The notes under the pieces: generated by a model
Told to the model about the DNA's origin: nothing
The model's input: the letters and a program-made list of their open reading frames with translations, nothing else
Databases searched by the model: none
Part shown: one piece after another, positions 45,238-58,249 of the stretch
Position numbering within the stretch: position 1 is the stretch's first letter
Layout of the letters: every line of letters starts with the position of its first letter
Assembly (NCBI GenBank): GCA_035578155.1
Contig: JAPWDM010000001.1
Location: forward strand, 173,500,395-173,564,394
Length of the DNA: 64,000 nucleotides
Source of the DNA: Brachynemurus nebulosus
Lineage: Eukaryota > Arthropoda > Insecta > Neuroptera > Myrmeleontidae
Reading direction: 5' to 3'
Made by a program: the position numbers and the translations under genes

Positions 45238-46965
45238 AAATTGCGATTTACCCTACTAGAAATTTTAATAAGGAACTCTCAAGTCAATTTTAAACTGCAA
45301 TGATAATAATTCCTTTGTAGCTAATACAAACAGAATAATTTTGATAACAGGGTATAAATAAAATTATGTACATAATAAACAAACAAGCTAGGTAATATGA
45401 AAATATAAAATATTTTTTATTGTTGTTTTTTTAGAGAAGAGAAGAGGGATGTATGAACATCTGTTTACATCTTTCTTTTTTTACATGCATACACATTGTT
45501 GTAAAAACAAATCTTACTCCCCCGCAAAGATAAATTGCCTATTTGTGAAAGATAAAAAAGCTACATTGCCTAAATAAACATTTTATTGAAAAATATCAAA
45601 AATTAAAAACGGAATAGCTACGCTGTCAAAAACTTACCATCACGCCAAAAAAAAGTACACTATAAAAAACAGGGACTTAAAAATGTGTAAAATGAGTACC
45701 GTTTATCACTTTTTGCACTAGTGAGAGCAGTAATTTTATAAAATGGTTTAAAACTACATGGATCTATTTTGTGAAAAACAGAAAATTGTTAAAATCCAAA
45801 TATGTGTATTTTTTATAAAATAACCAAAACGAGCTGACACAAAAAAATGTTTCAAACTACCTATTTCTTTGGACAATTACTTAAGTAAAAGAAAAAAATA
45901 TATTTAATTTTCTTGTAACCTCTTAAAAATACCCATGAAACGATTTATGATGTTAATCCTTCATTAAATACAAATTATCACGTGAACATTTGTTCCATCA
46001 CATTTATATAACTACTTTTCAAAACAAATTTTCTACTTTGCTACGCACTGAAATTTTTATTTTAAATTTCCGATCGAAAAAAACAGTAGGTAGTTATGAA
46101 CACTCCAATCATATGTTCTCAATAATGATATTATCCATAATCCAATTGACCTTGTTTGTTTAATAAACAATGACAATAACATTTAAAAAAAAAATTTACA
46201 AAAATTTAATTAAAAAATAAATACTTATAAATTTTATAAAACATTATGTAAAATTACACCAATTTATAAATTTCTAGTAATTTTACAAAACTCTGAATCT
46301 CTACTTTTTACAGTGTAGATAACTTTACACATGTACACACAGAAGTGACCTTTTTCATGTATCTGTGGTGGAGGTTTGAAAAATAGAACACAAAAGAATC
46401 ACACCCATATGGGTTCCAACGATTTTCAATGCAATTTTTCCACTTTTGCCGTGCTATTTTTTTATTTACACAAATAAAATTTTAACCGAAACACCACGGG
46501 AATTTCTTTTCCTAGAAGCTAACAGTAACACATATATATTTATTACATTAAAACTTCGCTCATGGTAAGTATGATAATGATAACATAATATTGTAAATAA
46601 ATTATAAAAATAAATATTTAAAATAATTTTCTAAGAAACAGCAAATAATACATAGTAAATGAATGACATCATTCGGTTATTGAAACAGAGTATTTATTAT
46701 TTTAACAGAAAATGCAAAAATATGTCACTAATAATCAATCTGCAAAATCGCTATGTACAATACGTTTCAAAAATTGGAGTAGTTACCTCAAACTATTTTC
46801 TAAAGATATTTGAAAAACATTAGGGAAACGCACTATTTCGAAAAAGGTTAAAAATATTACAAAACTTCAAATTCCTACACAAAAAAAGAAAATCTTCCAT
46901 AAAAAATGAACTAATTTTCTCAAAAGATCTTAGGTATTTTCAAAAAGGTGAGCTTTCATATACAC
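45238..46965. other. Long AT-rich stretch without a recognised feature
   Basis: Homopolymer-rich A/T sequence. No open frame, repeat end or RNA gene seen. Confidence 0.5.
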
Positions 46966-46968
46966 GAA

Positions 46969-47420
46969 CTAAAAATTTAGTAATTGTGCATTGGTAGAGT
47001 AATGATTTGCTTTTAAAATGTTCGTCGCTACGGAGTATTAGTTAAAAAAAGACACTATAACTTGATATCAGTATAGGAAATGCTGAAAAAGTGTTGTTAA
47101 ATTTGAAAACAAATTTTTGGGGGGTTTTTTATTTTGTATGCATATGTATCAAGGTCGAAGTATATTGTCAAAACTAACTAAATTAACCTAACCTTAACTA
47201 ACTTCACCGCATAGTTCTTATATCAAAGTCTAAATATATTGTCAAAACTAACCAAACTAACCCAATCTTAACTAACCTCACCACCTAGTTTGTATATCAA
47301 ACTCAAATTTTCAAATTTAACAACAGTTTCCTAGCACTGATATCGAGTTGTAGTATTAGTTTTTCTTTTAGAGCCAACAATAGGTGGAGCCCCACTAATG
47401 CACAATTACCAAAAATTTTG
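46969..47420. mobile_element. ~450-bp foldback MITE with a duplicated core
   Basis: The outer arms are inverted (TAATTGTGCATTGGT and ACTAATGCACAATTA). Inner arms pair again: AACTTGATATCAGTATAGGA then TTGTTAAATTTG at about 47,058-47,105, facing CAAATTTAACAACAG then CTGATATCGAGTT at about 47,310-47,352. The loop holds two copies of a 75-bp unit with TATATTGTCAAAACTAAC and TTAACTAAC (about 47,147-47,294). Confidence 0.75.
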
Positions 47421-47425
47421 GTCTA

Positions 47426-49060
47426 GACGTAGGTAATATACTAAATAAAATTTTCATTATTACTATTGTCAATTGTGTTCTACAAAAATGTTTGTAACGT
47501 ACCAGTGAAAACTAGAGTTGATGAACATGCTTTTAAGAAATTAAACATAGACAGACATCTAAAGATCTGTTTCCATACAGTTTTCTTTAGAGAAAAATAC
47601 CCGAAAATGTTTTTCACGATTGGGTTCAAAATTTAATTGCAAAAAAATATGTAAGTTCGACTTGGGTTAAAGGCGTAATAACTTTTCCTACTGAAATTGA
47701 CCGTAACAAACATCGTTCAAAAAACAGGTACATACTTTTTTAAAAATTGAATATAGATAACTTTTTAAAACAAGAAAACAAAGCTAATTTAAACTCCTGT
47801 CGGTAAGGAGGATTAAATTTCAAAATAAGATCGTGCTTTTCACATCATATATTATAATAATAATTAAGTACATGGAAAATTTACATTTACATATATTTAA
47901 TAGGATGGGCAAAAAAAAAATAAAATAAAATAAAAATTTACCTTTGTTAAAAGATCCAGTATGATAAATAGTAGTTATAATCGCTTCTACAACAACATTT
48001 AAACATTCAGAGATCACAACGATTCGGTTTTAAAATTTTCAACACAAAACTTACACAATGTAACACACTAAAACAGTAGTAAACACTTTTTTTTCTATAT
48101 TCACAAAATAAAAATCGCGTAATATTTATTATCAACTTGGTATGTATTATAGAGATAATAATTAAGTTTTCTCTTTTCAAAAGAAAATAAAAAACACTAA
48201 AAACACAATTGAAAACACTAAATCTTCCCCGATCACAATTCTTCTGACGTCTGATTTTCTAACAAAATGGCGTTAAAATACACTTATTCAAAAAATCGAA
48301 TAAAAAAATTAAAACAGAAACAATAAAAAAACAAAAAACACTTTTAAAATCAAGTTTTCTTCTTTGCTCTACGACCAACGTGGCACTTCAATTCTTAACT
48401 ACCTTCAAATGTATTGTAGGTATTTAATTCACACAGAATTTCTTCAAATATACACTTTTTTTTAAATAATGAAACAATTTAAAACAAACAACAGGTTAAA
48501 ATTTGTGATATACCTATTTGAATATTTCTTTGTGGGGGTTCGTCTGAATTCAATTTAAAAATATCTTTGATGAACCCACTCTGAAAATTGTCTATTACCT
48601 CTAAAAACAACACTGACACTCACAAACACGAACTATTTTTAAATATCAAATTTTTTGAAACGAGAAATTCATTGTTTACTTTTCAAAAAATTTCCGAAAT
48701 TTAATCAATTATTGCACACACTTTTTTTTTTAAATTGAAGCGACGGAAAAGCGAACCATCATCTCCTTTCTTCAAAAATGATTTCACGACAAGAATTCCA
48801 ATACACACACTACCGATCGCGATTTTTGTTTTTTCTTTGTTGTATTACAAAATTCCGCGATTACATTTTTAAATCACTTGTATTTGAAGTTGAATTTTAT
48901 TTGTAATTTTGACGGGCGGAGTTTTAACGAGTATTTGGATATTTCAAATGAGAATTTTAATATTTTTTTTGAAAAATTTGAAAAATGATTTGAAAAATAC
49001 TTGATATACACCGTCCTTTGATTCGTATATCTCAAAATGATGAGGTACTTGTTTGCAACT
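47426..49060. other. Long AT-rich stretch without a recognised feature
   Basis: No motif-bearing frame. The open frames at 47,820-48,017 and 48,874-49,065 (minus strand) are compositionally AT-driven. Confidence 0.45.
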
Positions 49061-49569
49061 GGCAACCCAGGCCCAGTGATGGCGATCGGATGCTATGCGC
49101 AGGTGCCGTTTGACGACTAGTGTAAGTTTTATTGTGGAAGGGGAGACGGTCGGGCACGACGGTAATCTGTGGAACCACTTTGGTTCCCGTTATGCTAGTG
49201 TTATTTGCTAGACCTCGATACGTATGTGTAGTGTAGTTAAATGAGTGTTTTTCAATAAGTCAGAATCACAAGGATATGATATGATACGTATTTTAAGTTG
49301 TTTTTGTTCATTGTTTACTAAAATCATTTGGCTATTAATAAAATTATTTTTATAAACTTTTTATTAACATTCATTGTATGCACCGAACGAACAAAAGATT
49401 AAGAAAAAGTATTTCAATTATTGCAATAATTTTAAATACTTACGCTCTAACGGGACTTTAACGAATTAAACAATACTTCATTAAAAAAAATGTTGCTGAA
49501 TATCCTAGGTCAATATGATTACTATTATGAAATTTTTTCGGTTTAGTAAGCGTATTTTGTAGGGCTGTC
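49061..49569. other. G/C-elevated stretch with a donor-like GTGTAAGTTT
   Basis: About 49,062-49,200 is G/C-richer (GATGGCGATCGGATGCTATG, GACGGTCGGGCACGACGG) and contains GTGTAAGTTT at about 49,119, which fits a splice donor. It could be a 5' untranslated exon, but no coding exon or acceptor supports this. Confidence 0.25.
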
Positions 49570-50010
49570 AAGTTTTGAGTAACCGAATTTAATCACTTAT
49601 TATTGCACGAGAGGTTTGTATTTTTTCGAATATATTTGGGTTTGTTTAACGAAAATTTGTTGCCTAACAATTTTAGGGGGACCACTAGTGTGACATTAAG
49701 TTGTAGAAAACACAAATTTATTCAGAAAATATATAAAACTCAAGTGTAATACGGTAAGACAATTTAACGAATAAAATAAATTAGTATAATTCATATTATT
49801 ATATAATGCATTGTTACCATGGTTCTGAAATCAGTTAAATTTACCAATCCGAATTTTTGTTCCGTTTGTATCGTCTTTGCCTACAGTGAAATGACCAATG
49901 AAATGTTTTCGCTGTAAAAATCTGTCCTAAATTTTTTTCCATGGTACCTAAAAGTGAAAAAACTACAATATTCTTATGAAACTTGATACACATGAGTTAA
50001 ATTGTTATTT
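49570..50010 (+). repeat. Interspersed repeat A, copy 2 (uninterrupted)
   Basis: Runs from AATCACTTATTATTGCACGA to about ACTTGATACACATGAGTTA. It matches 51,186-51,440 joined to 52,895-53,140 closely and therefore shows the empty site of the Helitron (AGACAA|TTTAACGAAT). Confidence 0.8.
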
Positions 50011-51007
<997 letters not shown>

Positions 51008-51185
51008 TAAGTTGCATCCGGTTGACTTATTTTGATCTCTAGAATACGTGATAGGTCTATGTTACAGTAGTTTTGGAACAGTCTGCATAAATATTCGAAT
51101 TTTAAAATAGTTTCTCAAAATTGATCAGATACCCGATTGAACTATTATTATTTCAAAACAATCATCCCTTAAGTTAGCTGTGATA

Positions 51186-53140
51186 GTAATAATCACTTAT
51201 TATTACACGAGAGGTTTGTATTTTTTCGAACAAAATTTGGGTTTGTCTATAACGAAAATTTGTCCCCTAGCAATTCAATGAGAAGAACTGTCACCTAACA
51301 AAAACGCGACAACGAAGCTTTAGTATTTTTGGGTTGGCAGTTCTTCGAGTTAAATTGCTTTTAGACGAGAAATTTGAGTTGTAAAAGACACAAATTTATT
51401 CAGAAAAAATATAAATCTCAAGTGTAATACCGTAAGATAATCTATATATATAAAAGAGAAATACCACTGACTCACCTATCACAAAATCTCCAAAACTACA
51501 ATACCTACAAACTTGAAATTTGGCACGTAGGTCCCTATTCGGTCGTAGGCGCTCGCTAAGAAAGGGTTTTGTAAAATTTTTTGTCTAACTATCGAAATTT
51601 ACGAAAAACCCTAAAATATTAATTTTTTATTACTGTAATACAGCAATCTGTGGCCAATTTATCAAAAAATTATACAATTTTTAAATTGTTGCTAAGTGTT
51701 TGGAAAGAAAATTTTTTGTAGTTTTTAAGTATTAATAAATATTTCTATAGATACCACCTAAAATATTTTTACCTATGTCTACTATGAAATTACTTATTTA
51801 CTATACAAAATACTATTTTCAAAAAATTCAAATAAATAGTTTTGATGAATTTTGACTATGTTACACAAACCCTTTTAAAATCTCGGAATAAATAAACGTC
51901 AGTTTAAAATTGATCCCCAGGAGTCTGAAGCAATAAAAATTACGCAAAACTAAATGATCAAAAGTACTCCACTCCTAAAAATCTAAATAAGTATGGTTGT
52001 CTACAGAAAAGTCACAAGTTGTTAAAATTAGGTACCGATATTTCTGAAATAAGAATACGGCTACGGTGGAGTCGTTTGACGAGCAGAGCAACTTTCAAAA
52101 ATTGGTTCACTGGTGGATACGTGATACCCTATATTCTAATATAGACTATTCTAAAGTAAACGGCTGGACGAATCTGTACCAGATTTTTCTGAAATAGTAT
52201 TGAGATCCTAAAAAATGAAAGCTTTCTAGAATGAATGAATCTTAACCAAATTTTGCTAAAACATTACTGAGGTCATGAAATAAATCAATGTGAAGTTGAA
52301 ATGACCCCCTAGGGTGCTGAGGACCCAAAAATGGTCTAAAAAAGACGGCGAATCTTGACTAAATTTTACTTAAACAATACTGATATTTTGAAAAAATTAA
52401 GTGAGATTAAAATTATTGCCTAGGATTCTGGAGTTATATAAAAGGCAATAAATTAATGGCTGGACGATTAGTTCAGGTCCAGAAATGTTCTCCAAAACAC
52501 TTATTAGGCGAGAATTATGCTCAGAATTTTATAATATCAAATTTGAATGAACCTGGGGGTTAGAATTGTCCGTCAACTCCATCAAACAAGCCCCAAATTA
52601 ATTGTGATATTAAAATTGTCCCCTACTGTTTTGGTGACCCAAGCAAGGCGTAAAATGGAAATACTCCTAAAACTACCTATTGATACAGGTATTTAGGTAC
52701 ATAAAGGTGCGGAAATTAGCCGTGCTATTAGTTGAAATATGAAGATTGCTACTTTAGAGTCGTTTGACGAGCGGAGCCAGGCATTACAAATAATTGATGT
52801 ACAGAATTTCCGAATATCTAATTTAAAATTGATCTAATCATTTGACCAATAATTAAAATAATTTTACGTGGGTGAAACCACGAGCCACAGCTAGTTTAAA
52901 GAATAAAATAGATTTGTATAATTTATATTATTATTTAATACATTGTTACTATGGTTCTGATATCAGTTAAATTTACCAATAGGAATTTTTGTTTCGTTTT
53001 TATCGTGTTTGCCTACAGCGAAATGACCAATTAGATGTTTTGTACTATTTTTTCCGCTGTCAAAATTTGTCCTAACTTTTTTTCCATGGTAAAAGTGGAA
53101 AAACTATACAATATTCTTGTGGGACTTGATACACATGAGT
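51186..53140 (+). repeat. Interspersed repeat A, copy 3 (split by a Helitron)
   Basis: The outer parts match 49,570-50,010. This copy additionally shows the core hairpin seen in copy 1: AGAAGAACTGTCACC faces GGTTGGCAGTTCTTC. The right end abuts the M1 MITE at 53,141. Confidence 0.8.
51441..52894 (+). mobile_element. 1,454-bp non-autonomous Helitron
   Basis: It begins TCTATATATATAAAAGAG and ends ACAGCTAG, with a hairpin CGTGG-GTGAAA-CCACG about 11 bp before the 3' end. These are the TC...CTRR ends and 3' hairpin of Helitrons. It sits exactly between A and T with no target duplication, confirmed by the empty paralogous site in repeat A copy 2 (CAA|TTTAACG). It has no Rep/helicase coding capacity. 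Inside, GTCGTTTGACGAGC(A/G)GAGC occurs twice (about 52,070 and 52,768), and several diverged ~120-bp units follow one another. Confidence 0.93.
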
Positions 53141-53565
53141 TATTATTCGACAACTTTAAAAAAAAAGGTATGGTAATAAAATTTAAAAAAAAATATGATT
53201 GGTTAAAAAGGACGACAAGGATAAAAAAGAAGCTTGTATAGTGACAGTTCAATTTACTTATCTCTCTCACACAAAGATGTATCAAACTAAGTCGGATTTA
53301 CATAGCTTAAAAAAAAACTTCATAATTCAAAAAGTTAAATGAATGTATATGTATAATTTTTAAAACTATTGATTTAGATTATAATTTAACATTTCTAAAT
53401 CGTATTTTGTATTGCGATTTTGAATTGAAAAGTAATATTTATGAATGTTGCTGCAAGAGGGCAGTTTCGTACTGAAAATAATTTATTTCATTTTTTGCTA
53501 TAGTCTAAATCCAACTTGTAAAATTTTATTACGTTTACTTTTTTTTTAGAGTTGTCGAATAATAA
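53141..53565 (-). mobile_element. MITE family M1, copy 2
   Basis: Inverted copy of 1,741-2,166 with the same CAACT(C/T)TAA ends and the same internal CAGTTTCGTACTGAAAATAA block. The complementarity again extends beyond the shared ends into TTATTATTCGA and TCGAATAATAA. Confidence 0.8.
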
Positions 53566-53566
53566 A

Positions 53567-54129
53567 TCTAGCGCAAGTAGACAAAAGGACTTAAGTCCAT
53601 TTTTTATATTTTTTTTATTTAATAATAAGGACCAAGAGACTCTATCTCATATATTTCCAAAAGGGCAAAATTCATTTCCACCCCTAACATCATTTTTTAT
53701 GCACTTGTTATAAAAAAAAATTCTTTTCAGAAACTAACAAAAGAAGTTAAGGTCTTAAAATTCTTAATAAAATAATAAATAAGTACATAGTTTAATTAAA
53801 TTGGAAATGCATTTTTATGGCAACAACTACCCGCTAAAACGGGTTAAGTTCACAAATGGTTTTAATAATGAAATTTCTTGTTGTTTTTTATATGTTAAGT
53901 CCATAAAAATGTCTTAAAAAATTTTAGTTTAAGGTTTAAAGTTAATTTTTTTTATGATTTACTGTGTTACATGTTAAGAAAGTAATTGATTAAAAAAAAT
54001 TTACAAAATGTCATGTAAACTTGAAAACAATTCAAATAAACCGATGTTGCCTACATTTCATTATAGTTTTTACTCTCTACTGTAGAGTTGATATTTTGGA
54101 CTTAAGTCCTTTTGTCTACCTGCGCTAGA
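53567..54129. mobile_element. 563-bp MITE with ~33-bp inverted repeats
   Basis: The left end TCTAGCGCAAGTAGACAAAA then GGACTTAAGTCC faces the right end GGACTTAAGTCC then TTTTGTCTACCTGCGCTAGA. The inner GGACTTAAGTCC is itself a 12-bp palindrome present at both ends. It starts one or two bases after the M1 copy. Target duplication unclear. Confidence 0.8.
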
Positions 54130-54714
54130 AATTATCTCGAATAAATTTCATATTTCGAAATTATTAAACGGATCATTGTGGTTATTTTGTCTTTTATAAA
54201 AATTTCATACATAATATATTATATAGGTATTGTGTTACATACTCTCATGTATAAAGTATAACCACACACATATACACAATTAATTTAGTGTCAAGTTCAT
54301 AATGAAACATATAATTATGAATTATGACAAACGTCACAAATATATTCTACATGAAAATAACAACTTATTTCATGTCAAAAATTAATTTAATTAAATTTCA
54401 TAATTTCATTTATCTCGATTTAGTTGAGTCTGTTGGTGTTCCGAGAATATCGTATAACTGTTACTAAAAATTTTACATTTCAATTTTACATATTATTAGT
54501 ATACATACATATAAAACATTTATTGTCAACACTGAAAGAAAAACAATAAACGTCCATAAAATCAATATGTAACAAATGTGATAAGTATGGTTAAAAGTCA
54601 AAAACATTTAAATTTGCAAAAGGCAATTTTTACAGTGTCTGGAAATTACCAAAATACCACAATACACAATTTTTTTTTTAATAAATTTTGTTCAGTAATT
54701 TTTTTTTTAAAGTA
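54130..54714. other. AT-rich DNA without a recognised feature
   Basis: No gene or repeat ends recognised. Confidence 0.45.
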
Positions 54715-55438
54715 CAGCTAAACCTTTTTTTGTGCGGTGGATAGGGACCGCATAAAAAAAAATTGCACAAAAAAAATGTATTCAAAAGCTTTATAAATAG
54801 CTGTAAAAAGTATAGTTCGATTCAGATTGTAAAAAAAAAAAAACTATTTATGCCGTAGATCGGGACCGCATAAAATTGTTTCATCGAAAATACAAAACTC
54901 AGCACGCTCAAAACTTCACGATTTCCTTAGAAATTGCTTTTTAAAAAAAAAATAATAAAACATTAATTTAGACATAAGAACATTTTATCGCAATTTTATA
55001 ATTTGAAAACTGTGATAAATACATCTGTAAAAAAAAAAATTAATGATGCAATATTGCAATTACTTATATTCTTATGCAACGTACTGATTAAATGCTTAAA
55101 AACTATTCATAAATAACTCTATCAAAGTAAATTATTATAATTAATATGTAAGGAAAAGATTAGATGACTAATAATTTAATGAAAGGATTAGGATATTAGG
55201 TGTTTACGTCATCAAAATGAGAAAACAAATATTAATTTTCTGTTACCGGTTTCGATGTATTAACCCAATCTTCATGGTACTTAGATGCTTTATTATAAAA
55301 GTAAACAAAAACATTAGAAATGTCAAAAAATATTTTTTTATAAAAATATCAAAAATTTAGAAAATTAAAAATTTTTAGAAACATGCAGTAGTTACTTACA
55401 TAAAAAGTTTTTTGTTGTGTTAAGTAGTTAGTATTTAA

Positions 55439-55751
55439 CCCTTTCGCTACTAGTGGTACTTAGAAGTCCAGTCTTTTTCTGCATTGAAAATACCAGGAAT
55501 AATTACTCTACTTTTAAGTATCTAAAAGTTTTTTTCTATAAAATCTAATAGATACGTTATAAATATGTTAAGCCATTAATCCCATTTAATCGTTATGTAT
55601 CCTTATTATCAGATCTATGATATAACATACATTTTGTTGAACTAGATATTAAAATTTTATTTAACAAAAAAAAAAATGTGTTAGTAAAGTTACTGGTACT
55701 TGTAAGTACCACTAGTAGTTAACCGACAAAATACATTCGGTAGTTAAGGGG
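55439..55751. mobile_element. 313-bp piggyBac-type MITE
   Basis: Sits between TTAA at 55,435-55,438 and 55,752-55,755. Ends CCCTTTCGCTACTAGTGGTA and, inverted at the right, TACCACTAGTAG...GTTAAGGGG. The right end has 20 or so extra bases with a second AACTACCG-like start. Confidence 0.75.
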
Positions 55752-55928
55752 TTAAGGTAAAAGACCCGGTAATTGACCCTGGCCCAATTTTTTACCCTTT
55801 CAACTTTTTTATAAATTAATAAAAAAACTATCCTATTTTAAATAAGAAAAAAAATAAATTCTTAATTTAAAGTAATCTATTCTGTGTATAATGAACAGCA
55901 ATTTAAAAAGTTTGGAATATATTAACTA

Positions 55929-57152
55929 GGGTAAGAGACCCGATGACCGATCACTATTTTTAGCTGTATCATTAAATTAGCTTAAAAAAATTAAAAAAAT
56001 AAACAAAACACCCATTTTTTTTTCTTAATAAGTATGAAACCAAGTTTTTTTAATCCAATGGATATGTTTTTAAGAAAATATAACCCAAAAATTTTGATTT
56101 ATCAATGTTTTTGTTTTATAATTTGTTGACGTCTATTAAAAAGCAGACAGAAAATATTAACCTCCTTTGAAAGATCAATACACTGACCCCTATGAAGAAT
56201 CGCGCATTAATGTACATCACGTACCTTCTACTATCGAATATTTGAACCATTCTCTTTCAGCCACTTTGACACTCTATCCACTACAAGGGGTCAGTCTGTG
56301 TCATAGAGTATCACAGAATGACACCTTGTGAAACATAGCAGCAATGACAGAAGGGTTTAAATATTCGATAAAATAAACCACTAAAATACTGTATTTTCTT
56401 TCGCTATCTAATTATGCTTTAAAAAACATTGTGTACATTCTAACATGATTCTAACTTATCTATACGCCATTGTGAATTTTTAAACAGTTAAATTAAGTAT
56501 ATGACGTATATATTTATATGTTGTTTCAAATCTAAATGTCTGACGTTTTTATTTCAATTTCGAAGTTTTAATTCATTATTAATTATTTTTCAATTGATTT
56601 TACGTTCTGAAATAAATAAAATATTAAAGTGAAATTATAAAAACGGTTAGTTAAGTGTTTTAAACCCAAAATTAAAAATGTTTATAAAATAAATATGCAA
56701 TATATAATTCTCAAAATGCGGTACATAACTGTAAAATTCAGATCCCAAGAAGAATCAGTCATACAAATAATATTTAACGCATATAAAATTTAATTTAGCT
56801 ATCCTAATCTCTTAAGTGGACTAATAACAATTATTTGTATACTTTTATTATGCTAATAACTTTAAAAATTCGGTGAAAAATGTTACAATTTATAACTCAT
56901 GTGTTTTGAATAATGATCATCCATCATATTAAAAATTCACGAATTCAACAAAAATTTTTCGATATATATATATGTATTTCTTAAATTAAGTGAGGAGGCA
57001 TTAAATGTGAGGTGAATTTAAATTGAAAAATAATCATTCTATTAATAATAATTTTTTTTATCAAAGGTTTCTTTCAGAAATAACTTCATTAAGATATAAA
57101 TGTCAAAACTGATCGGACTTATAACCCCGATCGACAATGGGGTCTTTTACCC
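55929..57152. mobile_element. 1.2-kb mariner-like MITE with GGGTAAGAGACCC ends
   Basis: Ends GGGTAAGAGACCCGATGACC and its complement-like right end (GGGGTCTTTTACCC), flanked by TA. A further related end GGTAAAAGACCCGGTAATTG lies at 55,756, just after the piggyBac-type MITE. It contains a hairpin at 56,232-56,370. Confidence 0.65.
56232..56370. repeat. 139-bp hairpin
   Basis: Arms TATCGAATATTTGAACC and GGGTTTAAATATTCGATA face each other around a G/C-richer loop containing GACACTCTATCC and GAGTATCACAGAATGACACC. Confidence 0.8.
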
Positions 57153-57422
57153 TAAATAAAAAAATTTTTTTAAGTTTAAATTGAGTGTGCAATCTATTTT
57201 TTAGTTATTGTCTAAACTTTTTACGATAGAAACTACGTCGTTTTGATCTGTGCAATATTCACCATGTAAGTATGAAAATTTAATTAAGAATATATGAACA
57301 GGTTAATATTTGTTTAAATTTTATTTTTAAATACTTATAAAATACCTTAGAATGATTTTTATTATTAAAATATGAGGGTCAATATTACTAGGCCCAATTC
57401 TAAGGGTAACCCTTTTTATATG

Positions 57423-57607
57423 TTATTGAAGTTGTTGAGGGGAAAATTTCTGGAAAACATTGACGTAAGTGTTGTCCAATTTCGACAAATCAGTAGCCAG
57501 ATTAGCATTTGGATGAATAGAGGAGATCCACGAAAAATCGCCACTTTTAACATTTTTTCGATGTTGTTCAATTCTTTGCGATAGACGCTGTTTTGTGTTA
57601 CCCACAG
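57423..57607 (-). pseudogene. GIY-YIG endonuclease fragment of a Penelope-like element
   Basis: A frame of about 60 codons ends in TAA and reads VGNTKQRLSQRIEQHRKNVK, then SGDFSWISSIHPNANLA and VFQKFSPQQLQ. The first block matches the part of GIY-YIG domains just after the YIG motif (YVG-x-T-x-x-x-L-x-x-R-x-x-x-H), including the catalytic Arg region, as found at the C-terminus of Penelope-like reverse transcriptases. The GIY part and the reverse transcriptase are missing because the element is 5'-truncated at 57,607. The tail after SSIHPN is diverged from family expectations, so it may be partly decayed. Confidence 0.6.
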
Positions 57608-57718
57608 TAATTAATGTTTAGGTTTCTTACTTTCTTTTATTTTTGGTCCATATTATACACTTTAATGTCCATTTTTTTTAAGAACCGTATATAGAAGTCC
57701 GCATAAAAATGGTTCAGC

Positions 57719-58249
57719 TATGTTTATATACACCTTTATTTTTAGGATTTCGAAATCTTTGTAAATTCCTTATGTCCGTCACCACATTTTTTACCTCTTT
57801 TAAACAGTCAGTATCGGATCTTACGTAATTTAATGGACAGTGTCTGAAATTTTTAACTCATATAGAAAGTAAACGGTTTACATAATCATATTATTAACAA
57901 AACAGAGGCTAATTTTAACAATTAAAGAAAGGCAAGAAATATTTTATCCCGAGAATTATGAAAAATTCTAACTACTGACTATGAAATTCTCACTTAACGT
58001 GTGTTCAACACGCACTTTGCCAATTTTTATTATTTATTTTAAATTAGAAAATGTAGTCATCTTAACAAAAGAAAAATGAATTATATTTTTTTCTTTTATA
58101 GTGTATAATCGTATAAGCAGGCAGTTGCGTAAAAATACATTGAAGAAAAAAAACGGTATTCCAAATGTTGAATGAACTCCAATGGTGAGTTGATTATGTA
58201 AAATAAATTATAAATTCAGTTATAATTTTTTTTTGTAATAAATAAAAAT
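57719..58249. other. AT-rich DNA without a recognised feature
   Basis: No gene or repeat ends seen between the pogo-like element and repeat B. Confidence 0.4.

Larger units (their letters stand above)
55146..57607 (-). mobile_element. 5'-truncated Penelope-like element (GIY-YIG end)
   Basis: A 2.46-kb insertion in the pogo-like element is bounded by TAATTAAT on both sides (55,138-55,145 and 57,608-57,615). Its right end begins inside a GIY-YIG endonuclease reading frame (minus strand), and the remaining part downstream would be the 3' region, which holds GATTGGGTTAATACATCGAA on the minus strand (about 55,253-55,280) followed by ACCGGTAAC. It also contains a piggyBac-type MITE and a mariner-like MITE. 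The 5' truncation fits target-primed retrotransposition. Confidence 0.6.
54715..57718. mobile_element. pogo-like MITE copy 1, split by a Penelope-like element
   Basis: Ends CAGCTAAACCTTTTTTTGTG and ...CCGCATAAAAATGGTTCAGC are inverted and flanked by TA. GGGACCGCATAAAA words recur sub-terminally. The family is shared with 60,041-61,446. Without the insertion at 55,146-57,607 it is about 540 bp. TA target and CAGTTGAACC-type ends suggest the Tc1/mariner-pogo group. Confidence 0.75.
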
